Assembly: GCA_001790315.1 (NCBI GenBank)
Contig: MGCE01000152.1
Coordinates: 1 to 15,020 of the forward strand
Direction: 5' to 3'
From: Candidatus Rokubacteria bacterium RIFCSPLOWO2_02_FULL_72_37
GTDB taxonomy: Bacteria > Methylomirabilota > Methylomirabilia > Rokubacteriales > CSP1-6
DNA: 15,020 nt
The notes below the pieces were generated by a model that worked only from the letters and a program-made list of their open reading frames with translations, searched no databases and had not been told where the DNA came from. This document shows, piece by piece, positions 1 through 7,358 of the stretch (positions are counted from its first letter, which is position 1; every line of letters starts with the position of its first letter). The translations under genes were made by a program, and so were the position numbers.

Positions 1-1
1 C

Positions 2-1669
2 CCCGCGCCGGAGACGATCGCCGCGATGGGGGACAAGCTCGCCGCGAAGCGGCTGATGGCCGAGGCCGGCGTGCCGACGCTGCCGAGCGTCAGCCTCGCC
101 GGGCTGGCGGCCGCCGACGCCGCGCGCGCGGCGGCGCGGCTCGGCTATCCGCTGCTCGTCAAGGCGACGGCGGGCGGCGGGGGCAAGGGCATGCGCGTCG
201 TGCGCGACGCGCAGGAGCTGGCCCCGGCCCTGGCCGGCGCGCGCCGCGAGGCGGCCGGGGCCTTCGGCGACGACGCGCTGTTCCTCGAGTCCTACCTCGA
301 CGCGTGCCGTCACGTCGAGGTCCAGATCCTCGGCGACGCCGACGGTCACCTGCTCCACGTCTTCGAGCGCGAGTGCTCGATCCAGCGGCGCCACCAGAAG
401 CTCATCGAGGAAGCGCCGGCGCCGGGCGTTTCCGACGCGCTGCGCGAGCGTCTGTGCGCGAGCGCGGTGACGGCCGGGCGCGCGCTCGGCTACCGGAGCG
501 CGGGGACCGTCGAGTTCCTCCTCGACGCGCAGGGGCGATTCTATTTCCTCGAGGTGAACACGCGGCTTCAGGTCGAGCATCCCGTCACCGAGGCGCTCAC
601 GGGGCTCGACCTCGTGCGCGAGCAGATCCGCGTGGCCCGGGGGGAATGCCTCGGCTACGACCAGGCCGCCGTGCGGCGCGCCGGCCACGCGCTCGAGGCG
701 CGCCTGTACGCCGAGGACCCCGCGGCCGACTTCCTGCCGGCTGCCGGACGCGTGCGCGTGTGGGCGCCGCCGGCCGATCCGCCCGCGCGCGTCGACGCCG
801 GGGTCGAGAGCGGGAGCGAGGTCTCGCCCCACTTCGATCCCCTGCTCGCCAAGGTGATCGTGCACGCCCCGACGCGGACCGAGGCGGCGGCGCGCCTGGC
901 GCGGGTCCTCGAGCGCCTCCGCGTGCACGGCGTGACGACGAACCGGGAGTTCCTCGTCGCCGTCCTCCGCCACCCGGCGTTCCTCGCCGGCGACACGACG
1001 ACCGACTTCATCGCGCGCCACAGCCCCGCGCGCCGGCGGGTGCCGGACGCGGGCGAGCTGCGGCTGGCTGCGGTCGCGGCGGCGCTCGCGGGGCAGGCGG
1101 CGCGTCGGGCCCGCGCCCCGGTGCTGCGCACGGTGCCGCCGGGCTGGCGCAACGACCCGGGCGCGATGCAGGAGGTGCGCTACCGGCACGACGACGGGGA
1201 GATCCGCGTCGCCTACCGGCTCGCGCGGGACGGGACGTTCGCGTGCCGCGTCGGGGACGACGCGGCGCGGGCGCGCATCGTCGGCCTCGAGGGCTCGCGG
1301 CTCGACCTCGAGCTCGACGGCATCCGGACCCGGCTCCACGTGACCCGCGAGGCCGCGCGGCACTGGATCCAGACCCCGGCGGGCGAGATCCGGCTTCACG
1401 AGATCGAGCGCTTCCCGCGCCACGAGCGTGCCGGCGTCACGGGCGGCTGCATCGCGCCGATGCCGGGGCGGGTCGTCGAGGTGGCCGTCGGCGCGGGGGA
1501 GCGGGTGAGGGCCGGCCAGCGGCTCGTCGTCCTCGCGGCCATGAAGATGGAGCACCAGATCCTGGCGGCGACCGACGGGCTGGTCACCGAGGTGCGGGTC
1601 ACCGCGGGGATGCAAGTGGACCGGGACGACGTCCTCCTGGTCCTGGAGGAGGAGCGCGGGGCCGGATGA
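2..1669 (+). CDS. Acyl-CoA carboxylase alpha subunit (biotin carboxylase + biotin carrier), 5'-truncated by the window
   Basis: This subunit carboxylates its own biotin with ATP and bicarbonate, for transfer to an acyl-CoA (acetyl-, propionyl-, 3-methylcrotonyl- or geranyl-CoA type; which one cannot be told here). The frame is open to the left edge and reads PAPETIAA before the Met at 26. That matches the interior of biotin carboxylases, so the Met at 26 is internal and roughly 100 N-terminal residues lie outside. Counting from that Met, there is a Gly-rich ATP loop (GGGGKGMRVV, about 50-59), the ECSIQRRHQK block (116-125) and the EVNTRLQVEHPVTE active-site signature (176-189). A C-terminal biotinyl domain has AMKM with the biotin-accepting Lys at codon 1544-1546. 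The partner carboxyltransferase subunit is not in the window and is probably upstream. The stop overlaps the next start (ATGA), which implies translational coupling. Confidence 0.93.
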   Translation, partial: PAPETIAAMGDKLAAKRLMAEAGVPTLPSVSLAGLAAADAARAAARLGYPLLVKATAGGGGKGMRVVRDAQELAPALAGARREAAGAFGDDALFLESYLDACRHVEVQILGDADGHLLHVFERECSIQRRHQKLIEEAPAPGVSDALRERLCASAVTAGRALGYRSAGTVEFLLDAQGRFYFLEVNTRLQVEHPVTEALTGLDLVREQIRVARGECLGYDQAAVRRAGHALEARLYAEDPAADFLPAAGRVRVWAPPADPPARVDAGVESGSEVSPHFDPLLAKVIVHAPTRTEAAARLARVLERLRVHGVTTNREFLVAVLRHPAFLAGDTTTDFIARHSPARRRVPDAGELRLAAVAAALAGQAARRARAPVLRTVPPGWRNDPGAMQEVRYRHDDGEIRVAYRLARDGTFACRVGDDAARARIVGLEGSRLDLELDGIRTRLHVTREAARHWIQTPAGEIRLHEIERFPRHERAGVTGGCIAPMPGRVVEVAVGAGERVRAGQRLVVLAAMKMEHQILAATDGLVTEVRVTAGMQVDRDDVLLVLEEERGAG

Positions 1670-2496
1670 GTACGCCCCTCGACGCGCTGGCGCGCGATCT
1701 CGACGAGCTCGCGCGCGATCTCGACGCAGAACAGCGGGCCCTCGACACGCTCGTGGCGGGGCTCACGCCCGCGCAGTGGGCCGCGCCGACGCCGAGCGCG
1801 GGCTGGGCGGTGCGCGACCACATCGCCCACCTCGCCCACTTCGACGACGCCGCAGCCCTGGCGATCACGGACGCCGCCGCGTTCACGCGCGAGGTCGACG
1901 CGGCGATGCGGGACGTGGCCGGCTACGAGGCGCGCTATCTCGCGCGGGGCCGCGGGCTCGCGCCGGCCGGGCTCCTGGACTGGTGGCGCGCCGCGCGTCA
2001 GCGCCTCGGCGCGGCCGCCGCGACGCTCGCGCCGAAGGCCCGGGTGGCGTGGTTCGGCCCGTCGATGAGCGCGATGACCTTTCTCGGCGCGCGGCTGATG
2101 GAGGCGTGGGCGCACGGCCACGACGTGACCGACGCGCTCAGGGTGCCGCGGCAGGAGACCGACCGCGTCCGCCACGTCGTCGTGATCGGGCTCAGGACGC
2201 GCGGCCACTCGTACGTGGTCCGGGGCCTGACGGCACCCACGGCGCCCGTGCGCGTCGAGCTCACGCTGCCGTCGGGCGCCGGCCTCGTCGACGGCGACGA
2301 GCGCGCCGCCGATCGGATCAGCGGCAGCGCCGCCGACTTCTGTCGCGTCGTCACCCACAAGCGCCACGTCGACGACACCGGGCTCGTCGTCGTGGGCCCG
2401 GCGGCCCGCGAGTGGATGCTGGTCGCCCAGGCGTTCGCGGGTCCCCCCGCCCCCGGCCGGCAGCCGGGCCAGTTCCCGGTGACCGGAAGCGCGTAG
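1666..2496 (+). CDS. DinB-like / TIGR03084-type putative metal-binding protein
   Basis: A 276-residue protein that resembles the TIGR03084 and mycothiol-dependent maleylpyruvate isomerase N-terminal (DinB four-helix) family. Those proteins bind a divalent metal through histidines. Seen here: the helix motif DHIAHLAHFDD with H52, H55 and H58, then WAHGHD with H150 and H152, a plausible three-His site. The N-terminus carries two exact heptads (LARDLDE LARDLDA, residues 8-21) encoded by a 21-bp tandem repeat, so this part may form a short coiled coil. The start overlaps the carboxylase stop as ATGA and a GGAGGAG stretch lies about 10 nt upstream, which supports ATG 1666. The reaction is unknown. 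Mycothiol use is not implied, because that thiol is characteristic of actinobacteria. Position behind an acyl-CoA carboxylase suggests a role in the same catabolic unit. Confidence 0.75.
   Translation: MSTPLDALARDLDELARDLDAEQRALDTLVAGLTPAQWAAPTPSAGWAVRDHIAHLAHFDDAAALAITDAAAFTREVDAAMRDVAGYEARYLARGRGLAPAGLLDWWRAARQRLGAAAATLAPKARVAWFGPSMSAMTFLGARLMEAWAHGHDVTDALRVPRQETDRVRHVVVIGLRTRGHSYVVRGLTAPTAPVRVELTLPSGAGLVDGDERAADRISGSAADFCRVVTHKRHVDDTGLVVVGPAAREWMLVAQAFAGPPAPGRQPGQFPVTGSA
1688..1729 (+). repeat. 21-bp in-frame tandem repeat (heptad duplication)
   Basis: The 15-mer CGCGCGATCTCGACG occurs at 1691-1705 and again at 1712-1726, a period of 21 bp (7 codons). It duplicates the heptad LARDLD-E/A near the N-terminus of the DinB-like protein. 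The length keeps the frame, consistent with a tolerated slippage duplication in a helix. Confidence 0.8.
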
Positions 2497-2533
2497 GCCG
2501 GATGATGGGGAAAAACCAGGCGCCCGCCCCATT

Positions 2534-2555
2534 GTCAGTTAACTGACCGGTCAGT
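2534..2555. promoter_or_regulatory. TetR-type operator: three alternating half-sites on an 8-bp grid
   Basis: GTCAGT (2534-2539), ACTGAC (2542-2547) and GTCAGT (2550-2555) are spaced by TA and CG. They form two overlapping perfect 14-bp palindromes, GTCAGTTAACTGAC (2534-2547) and ACTGACCGGTCAGT (2542-2555), which share the central half-site. The site lies in the 74-bp gap directly in front of the TetR gene, 15 bp before its ATG, as expected for autoregulation and control of the downstream operon. Gapped ACTGAC..GTCAGT palindromes are typical targets of TetR regulators of acyl-CoA metabolism (family knowledge). TTGTCA at 2532-2537 could serve as a -35 element, but no convincing -10 follows. 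Confidence 0.82.
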
Positions 2556-2570
2556 AAGGTGCTTCCCACG

Positions 2571-3203
2571 ATGCGCAACGGCGAGCAGCGCACGCGCGCC
2601 CGGCCCGGCCTGTCCAGAGAGCGGATCCTGGCCGAGGCGGCCCGCATCTTCAACCGGCTCGGGTACCACGGCGCGACCCTCGACGACGTCGCCCGCGCCC
2701 TCGGGGTGACCAAGGCCGCGCTCTACTATTACGTCGCGAACAAGGAAGAGCTGCTGTTCCAGTGCTGCAAGGTGCCGATCGCGATCGGCCTCGAGGGCAT
2801 CCGGCGCGCGCAGGCCGAGGCCGCGGCGCCGGACGAGCAGCTCCGGCGGGCGCTCGCCGCGTACATCGAGGGCATCACCGACCAGCTCCGCGGGAGCGTC
2901 GTGATCCTCGAGGAGGGCACGCTGTCGGCGGAGCGCTACCGGGAGGTCAAGGCCGAGCGCGACGAGTACGAGCGCCAGCTGCGTGGCATCATCGCGCGCG
3001 GCGTCGCCGACGGGGCGTTCGTGCCCTGCGATCTCCGCCTCGTGGGCTTCGCCCTCCTCGGCGCGATGAACTGGATCCCCAAGTGGTACCGCCCGGACGG
3101 CCCCCGCTCCGGCCGGGAGATCGCGGAGATCTTCTCCTCCTACCTGGTGCGCGGGCTCCAGGCGGGCACCCGCCCGCCCGCGCTCGTGGAGAGCGCGCGA
3201 TGA
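2571..3203 (+). CDS. TetR/AcrR-family transcriptional regulator
   Basis: A 210-residue regulator. The N-terminal helix-turn-helix domain spans about residues 17-63 (ERILAEAARIFNRLGYHGATLDDVARALGVTKAALYYYVANKEEL, shown here only as landmarks ILAEAARIF, TLDDVARALGVTKAALYYYV). The C-terminal ligand domain ends with an AMNWIPKWYRPDG block, a pattern seen in TetR regulators of fatty-acid and steroid acyl-CoA catabolism. ATG 2571 is preferred over the GTG at 2559, because AAGGTG (2556-2561) then sits 9 nt upstream as ribosome binding site. The stop overlaps the acyl-CoA dehydrogenase start (ATGA), so it is co-transcribed with the genes it probably represses. The inducer is likely an acyl-CoA of the encoded pathway (inference). 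Confidence 0.93.
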   Translation: MRNGEQRTRARPGLSRERILAEAARIFNRLGYHGATLDDVARALGVTKAALYYYVANKEELLFQCCKVPIAIGLEGIRRAQAEAAAPDEQLRRALAAYIEGITDQLRGSVVILEEGTLSAERYREVKAERDEYERQLRGIIARGVADGAFVPCDLRLVGFALLGAMNWIPKWYRPDGPRSGREIAEIFSSYLVRGLQAGTRPPALVESAR

Positions 3204-4357
3204 ACTTCGCCCCGACGCCCGAGCAAGCCCAGCTGCGCCACGCCGCGCGCGAGTTCATGCGCCGCGAGTGCCCGCCCGAGGTGATCCATCGGGCGCTCGC
3301 CGAGGGCCGCCACTCCGCGGCGCTGTGGCGCCGCATGGCCGAGCTCGGCTGGCTCGGCGTGGCCATCGACGAGCGCTACGGGGGCTCGGGCGGCGACATC
3401 GTGGACATGGCGATCCTCATCGAGGAGCTGGCGCCCGGCGACCCGGCCATCGGCCCGTTCTTCAACACGGTGTGCTTCGGCGGCAAGTCGATCGGCTACT
3501 TCGGGAGCGAGGCGCAGAAGGAGTTCTTCCTCTCGCGGATCACCCGGGGCGAGTGCGTGTTCGCGCTCTCGATCACGGAGCCCGGCGGCGGCACCGACGT
3601 CCTCGGCGCCATGCAGACGCGCGCCGAGCGCGACGGCGAGGGGTGGGTGCTGAACGGCGCCAAGATGTTCACCTCGGCCGCGCAGCGAGCCGACTACCTG
3701 CTGGTCGTCGCGCGGACGGAGCGGCGGGTCGCGAAGCCGGCGCAGGGGATCACGCTCTTCATCGTGCCCCGGACGGCGCCCGGGGTGACGATCCGGAAGA
3801 TCGACACGATCGTGCCGATCGAGGACACGAACGCCGTGTTCTACGACAACGTGCGCCTCGGACCGGACGCCGTGCTCGGCGAGGAAGGGCGCGGATTCTA
3901 CCAGCTCCTGGCCACACTCAACAACGAGCGCATCCTCGGCGGCGCCGCGGCCCTCGGGTGCGGGGCGGCCGCGTACGAGGCCGCGCTCGCCTACTCGCGC
4001 CAGCGCACGGCCTTCGGCAAGATCATCGGCGCGCTGCAGGCCATCCAGCACTACCTCGCCGACATGGCCACCGAGCTCGACGCCGCGCGGCTCCTGGTGC
4101 ACCGCGCGGCCTGGCTCCAGAGCGAGGGGCAGGAGTGCGGCGCCGAGGCGACGATGGCCAAGATGTACGCCGCCGACGTCGCCGTGCGCGCCTGCGACCG
4201 CGCGATCCAGATCCACGGCGGCATGGGCCTCACGAACGAGTGCGAGGTCGCGCGCTACTGGCGACTGGCGCGGCTGTGGCAGATCGGCCCGATCACGAAC
4301 GAGCAGTGCCGCAACATCATCGCGCAGCTCCGCTGCGAGCTGCCGCGCTCGTACTGA
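3200..4357 (+). CDS. Acyl-CoA dehydrogenase (FAD-dependent)
   Basis: A 385-residue flavoenzyme of the FadE/acyl-CoA dehydrogenase family, which makes the 2,3-double bond in an acyl-CoA and passes electrons to ETF. Landmarks: the N-terminal helical domain up to about 115, the FAD/substrate block FALSITEPGGGTD (121-133), and the C-terminal FAD segment QIHGGMGLTNECEVARYWR (337-355). The usual catalytic Glu of the EGT motif near the C-terminus is absent (QIGPITNEQ at 361-369). Instead, E243 in TLNNERILGG matches the alternative catalytic Glu position used by isovaleryl-CoA and long-chain dehydrogenases, so the enzyme is probably active. The substrate is unknown; a branched or substituted acyl-CoA fits the mutase context. 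It overlaps the TetR stop by ATGA, and the mutase gene follows after 11 bp. Confidence 0.95.
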   Translation: MNFAPTPEQAQLRHAAREFMRRECPPEVIHRALAEGRHSAALWRRMAELGWLGVAIDERYGGSGGDIVDMAILIEELAPGDPAIGPFFNTVCFGGKSIGYFGSEAQKEFFLSRITRGECVFALSITEPGGGTDVLGAMQTRAERDGEGWVLNGAKMFTSAAQRADYLLVVARTERRVAKPAQGITLFIVPRTAPGVTIRKIDTIVPIEDTNAVFYDNVRLGPDAVLGEEGRGFYQLLATLNNERILGGAAALGCGAAAYEAALAYSRQRTAFGKIIGALQAIQHYLADMATELDAARLLVHRAAWLQSEGQECGAEATMAKMYAADVAVRACDRAIQIHGGMGLTNECEVARYWRLARLWQIGPITNEQCRNIIAQLRCELPRSY

Positions 4358-4368
4358 GGAGACGCCCC

Positions 4369-6024
4369 GTGTACGACCCCGTCGTCCTCGCCGACGTCGC
4401 GGCCCACCAGGCGGTCTGGGAGGCGGAGGTGCGCCAGCGGCTCGCGGGGGCGCCGGCCGCCGCGTGCCGCACGCAGTCGGGGCTGCCGCTCAAGCCGGTC
4501 TACACCCCGGCCGACGTCGCCCGGCTCGACTACGCGACCGACCTCGGATTCCCGGGCGCCTTCCCCTTCACCCGGGGCGTCCGCGCGACGGGCTACCACA
4601 CGAAGGAGTGGACGCGCCGTCAGGTGGTCGGCATCGGGACGGCGGAGGAGACGAACGCGCGCCTCCGGTACCTGTTCGCGCAGGGGCAGACGGGGTTCTC
4701 GGTGTGCGGGATGGGCTACGCCAACTACGACTCGGACGCCGAGCACGCCGAGGGCTTCGTCGGCCGGGGCGGCGTGTGGATCGACACGCTCGCGGACATC
4801 GAGACGCTGTTCGACGGCATCGACATGCGCGCGGTCACGATCAACCAGATCGGCTCCTCGATCCCGGTGTTCGCGATGCTCCTGGCGCTCGCCGAGGGGC
4901 GGGGGATCCCGTGGGAGGCGCTGCGCGGCACGATCCAGAACTGGGTCGAGCCGGGGGGCCAGGGGCCGGCGCGCCGCGGCAACGGCGCCGTGGATATCCT
5001 CGAGTTCTGCACGCAGCGGATGCCGCGCTGGAACAGCGCCAGCATCTCGGTGCGCAACACGCGCGACCAGGGCTGCACGGCGCCGCAGGAGGTCGCCTTC
5101 GGCTGCTTCCAGGGGGCGTACACGCTCGCGGCGGCCATCGCGCGCGGGCTCGACGCCGGGCAGGTCGCGACGCGGCTCTCGTTCTTCCTCTCCGCCGAGA
5201 ACGACTTCCTCGAGGAAGTCGCCAAGTACCGGGCGATGCGGCGGCTGTGGGCCCGCCTCGTGCGCGAGCGGTTCGGCGTGACGGATCCGCGCGCCTGCAT
5301 GCTGCGCTTCCACGTCCAGACCTCGGCGCTCGCGCTGACCCGCCAGCAGCCGCTCAACAACGTCGTGCGGTCGTCGCTCCACGCGCTGGCGGCGGCGCTG
5401 GGTGGGGCGCAGTCGATGTCCGTGAACTCCTTCGACGAGGTGCTGGCCACGCCGACCCGCGCGGCCGCGACGCTGTCGCTCCGGACCCAGCAGATCGTCG
5501 CCTGCGAGACCGGCGTCACGAAGGTCGTCGACCCGCTCGGCGGGGCCTTCTGCATCGAGGCGCTCACGGATCAGATCGAGGTTGCCGCGCGCGACCTCCT
5601 CGCGACGCTCGAGGCGCTGCCCGACCGCGACGCCTTCGCGCGCATGCAGGAGCTGACGCGGGAGGAAGCCTACCGGCGGCAGCGCGCGATCGACGCCGGC
5701 GAGCTCGCGGTCGTCGGCGTCAACTGCTTCGGCGACGCCGCGGACGAGGGCGACGGCGCCCCGCGGATCGAGCCCCTGCGCTACGAGCCGGGCTGGCGGG
5801 ACAAGCAGATCCGGCGCCTCGAAGCCGCGCGGCGCGCGCGGGACGCGGGCCGGGCGGCAGCGGCGCGCGCCCGGCTCGCGCGCGCGTACGAGGCGCGGGA
5901 GAACATCGTGCCGGCGATGCTCCAGGCGGTGCAGGCGTACTTGTCGATCGGCGAGATCGCGCGCGTCCGCGAGGCGGCGCTCGGCGAGCCGTTCCGGCCG
6001 ACCACCTGGAACTTCGGACGCTGA
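4369..6024 (+). CDS. Divergent B12-dependent acyl-CoA mutase large subunit (methylmalonyl-CoA mutase family, non-canonical active site)
   Basis: A 551-residue, split-type mutase large subunit (TIM barrel, no B12 domain). Family blocks are present: PADV (47-50), PFTRG (66-70), GTAEETN (90-96), YDSD (120-123), GTIQN (187-191), and AKYRAMRRLWAR shared with the second mutase in this window. Aligned to Propionibacterium methylmalonyl-CoA mutase from memory, key residues differ: Tyr89 is Val86, His244 is Asn230, and the segment carrying Arg207 is replaced by a Gly/Pro-rich stretch (EPGGQGP, 194-200) and shortened by about 7 residues. The loop before YDSD is also 2 residues shorter. The substrate is therefore probably not methylmalonyl-CoA. 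The GTG start at 4369 has GAGGAGA 7 nt upstream; the Met found later would cut conserved sequence. The next gene, 9 bp on, encodes its B12 subunit. Confidence 0.9.
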   Translation: MYDPVVLADVAAHQAVWEAEVRQRLAGAPAAACRTQSGLPLKPVYTPADVARLDYATDLGFPGAFPFTRGVRATGYHTKEWTRRQVVGIGTAEETNARLRYLFAQGQTGFSVCGMGYANYDSDAEHAEGFVGRGGVWIDTLADIETLFDGIDMRAVTINQIGSSIPVFAMLLALAEGRGIPWEALRGTIQNWVEPGGQGPARRGNGAVDILEFCTQRMPRWNSASISVRNTRDQGCTAPQEVAFGCFQGAYTLAAAIARGLDAGQVATRLSFFLSAENDFLEEVAKYRAMRRLWARLVRERFGVTDPRACMLRFHVQTSALALTRQQPLNNVVRSSLHALAAALGGAQSMSVNSFDEVLATPTRAAATLSLRTQQIVACETGVTKVVDPLGGAFCIEALTDQIEVAARDLLATLEALPDRDAFARMQELTREEAYRRQRAIDAGELAVVGVNCFGDAADEGDGAPRIEPLRYEPGWRDKQIRRLEAARRARDAGRAAAARARLARAYEARENIVPAMLQAVQAYLSIGEIARVREAALGEPFRPTTWNFGR

Positions 6025-6033
6025 GGGCGGCGC

Positions 6034-6441
6034 GTGCGCGTGCTCCTCGTCCAGGACTCCACCGGGCACAGCACCGGATATCATGTGGTCGCGCGCGGAC
6101 TCAGGGACGCGGGGCACGAGGTGATCCTGGGCGGCGCGCTGCTGCCACGGGAGATCGCGCGACTCGCGGGCGAGGAGGGCGCTGAAGCGATCGGGTACCG
6201 GATCATGGACGCGGCGCCGGCGATCCTGGTGGGACGGCTCGTCGCCGAGCTGGGACGGGCCGGGCTCGCCGACGTGCCCGTGATCGTCGGCGGCATCGTG
6301 TCCGACGAGGACCGCCCGCGGCTCGCCGCGCTCGGCGTGGCGGGCGTCTTCCAGCCCGGCGCCACGCTCGAGAGCATCGGCGCCTTCTTCGGCGGGCTCG
6401 CGGCGGCGCGCGAGCGCCGGGACGCCGGGAGCCGGCGATGA
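6034..6441 (+). CDS. B12-binding small subunit of the divergent mutase
   Basis: A 135-residue stand-alone cobalamin-binding domain with the Rossmann-like fold of mutase small subunits. Seen: MRVLLVQDSTGHSTGYHVVARGLRDAGHEVI at the N-terminus (landmark TGHSTG, 10-15) and the nucleotide-loop motif VIVGGIVSDED. The usual DxHxxG motif is here TxHxxG: His12, the lower axial Co ligand, is kept, but the Asp that hydrogen-bonds it is Thr10. The central SxL motif is not recognisable (IGYRIMDAAP instead of the LSILSGAH type seen in the paralogue at 9027). GTG 6034 is chosen because it lies directly at the first beta strand, with GAGGG a few bases upstream. The stop overlaps the next start by ATGA. It most likely pairs with the large subunit 9 bp upstream. 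Confidence 0.85.
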   Translation: MRVLLVQDSTGHSTGYHVVARGLRDAGHEVILGGALLPREIARLAGEEGAEAIGYRIMDAAPAILVGRLVAELGRAGLADVPVIVGGIVSDEDRPRLAALGVAGVFQPGATLESIGAFFGGLAAARERRDAGSRR

Positions 6442-7232
6442 GCGGCGCGGCGTCCGGAGCCCTCCGGGTCGAGCGCACGGGCGCGGTCGCCACCGTGACG
6501 ATCGACCGCCCCAAGGCGCGGAACGCGCTCGACCCCACGACGATCCGCGCGCTCGACGCGACGCTCGCGGCGTTCGAGGACGACGAGGCGCTGCTCGCGG
6601 TCGTCCTCACGGGCGCCGGGGACGACGTCTTCGTCTCGGGCGGAGACCTCAAGGCCTTGCAGAAGGTCGCCGGCGCGGAGGCGGGCCGCCGCATGGCGCG
6701 CGCGACCCAGCGCGTGTTCGCGCGGCTCGAGGCGCTCGAGGTGCCGGTGATCGCGGCGATCAACGGCGCCACCTTCGGCGGGGGCACCGAGCTGGCCGCC
6801 GCGTGCGACATCCGGATCGCGACGGAGACGGCACGCTTCGGGTTCAAACAGGTCCAGATGGGCATCATGCCCGCCTGGGGTCTCAGCTACCGGCTGCCGC
6901 GGATCGTCGGGCGCTCGCGGGCGCTCGAGCTCCTGCTGACGGGCCGGACGCTGACGGCGCGCGAGGCGAAGGACCTCGGCTTCGTGGACCGCGTCGTGGC
7001 GGCGCGCGAGGCCGGCAAGGCGGCGCTCGAGCTCGCCCAGGCCATCGCCGGCAACCCGCCGCTCTCGGTGCGGCTGATCAAGCAGGCGGTGCAGGGCGGG
7101 CGCGACGCGCCCGCGGAGGCGGCGGGCGTCCTGGAGGCGGCGCTGTTCGGCCTGACCTGGGGGTCGGACGACCACGACGAGGCCGTGCGCGCGTTCTTCG
7201 AGAAGCGCGCGCCGCGCTGGAAGGGACGGTAG
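6438..7232 (+). CDS. Enoyl-CoA hydratase/isomerase (crotonase-fold) family protein with Glu to Gln at the second catalytic position
   Basis: A 264-residue crotonase-fold protein acting on an acyl-CoA. Oxyanion-hole segments are visible: FVSGGDLKAL (65-74) and the ATFGGGTELAAACD block (111-124). E118 corresponds to hydratase Glu144. The second catalytic acid, Glu164 of rat mitochondrial hydratase, aligns with Gln138 in RFGFKQVQMGIMPAWG. The MGIxPxWG pattern resembles that of ethylmalonyl-CoA decarboxylase (ECHDC1) as I remember it, so decarboxylase or isomerase activity is as likely as hydration. The C-terminal FFEKRAPRWKGR is typical of the family. It is coupled by ATGA to the B12 subunit. 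A 68-bp tandem repeat begins at its last codons and separates it from the second mutase. Confidence 0.88.
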   Translation: MSGAASGALRVERTGAVATVTIDRPKARNALDPTTIRALDATLAAFEDDEALLAVVLTGAGDDVFVSGGDLKALQKVAGAEAGRRMARATQRVFARLEALEVPVIAAINGATFGGGTELAAACDIRIATETARFGFKQVQMGIMPAWGLSYRLPRIVGRSRALELLLTGRTLTAREAKDLGFVDRVVAAREAGKAALELAQAIAGNPPLSVRLIKQAVQGGRDAPAEAAGVLEAALFGLTWGSDDHDEAVRAFFEKRAPRWKGR

Positions 7233-7358
7233 TGCGAGCCGCAGGACGTCGCGGGGCTGGGGCCCCGCCGTCCGAGGCGAGCCTGAAAAAGGGCCGGTAG
7301 TGCGAGCCGCAGGGCGGCCGCGGTGCCGCAGGCACGCGCGCCCGAGGCGAGCCTGAGA
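7221..7358 (+). repeat. Imperfect tandem duplication (two units of about 68-70 bp)
   Basis: Unit 1 starts at 7221 and unit 2 at 7289. Both begin AAGGGNCGGTAG, followed by TGCGAGCCGCAGG, and both end CCGAGGCGAGCCTGA (7272-7286 and 7342-7356). The middle parts differ: unit 1 holds a hairpin GCGGGGC/GCCCCGC (7251-7257 and 7262-7268), unit 2 a GCGGCCGC palindrome (7314-7321). Unit 1 includes the TAG stop of the upstream gene, so the duplication copied the 3' end of that gene plus its leader sequence. It fills most of the 145-bp gap between the hydratase-family gene and the second mutase. Confidence 0.85.

Noticed and set aside
26..28. Met at 26 as true start of the carboxylase alpha subunit
   Set aside because: The frame is open to the window edge and the preceding residues match the conserved interior of biotin carboxylases.
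1666..2496. Mycothiol-dependent maleylpyruvate isomerase as the function of the DinB-like protein
   Set aside because: Only the general fold and His pattern are seen; there is no evidence of mycothiol in this organism or of a gentisate pathway in the window.
1396..2532. Long minus-strand open frames opposite most genes (also at 4255-6117, 7078-8796, 8721-10556, 12553-14913)
   Set aside because: They are antisense shadows of high-GC codon bias: Arg/Ala/Pro-rich, without family motifs, and opposite genes with clear domains.
2559..2570. GTG 2559 as start of the TetR gene
   Set aside because: It would use the ribosome binding site AAGGTG as coding sequence; ATG 2571 has correct spacing and fits family length.
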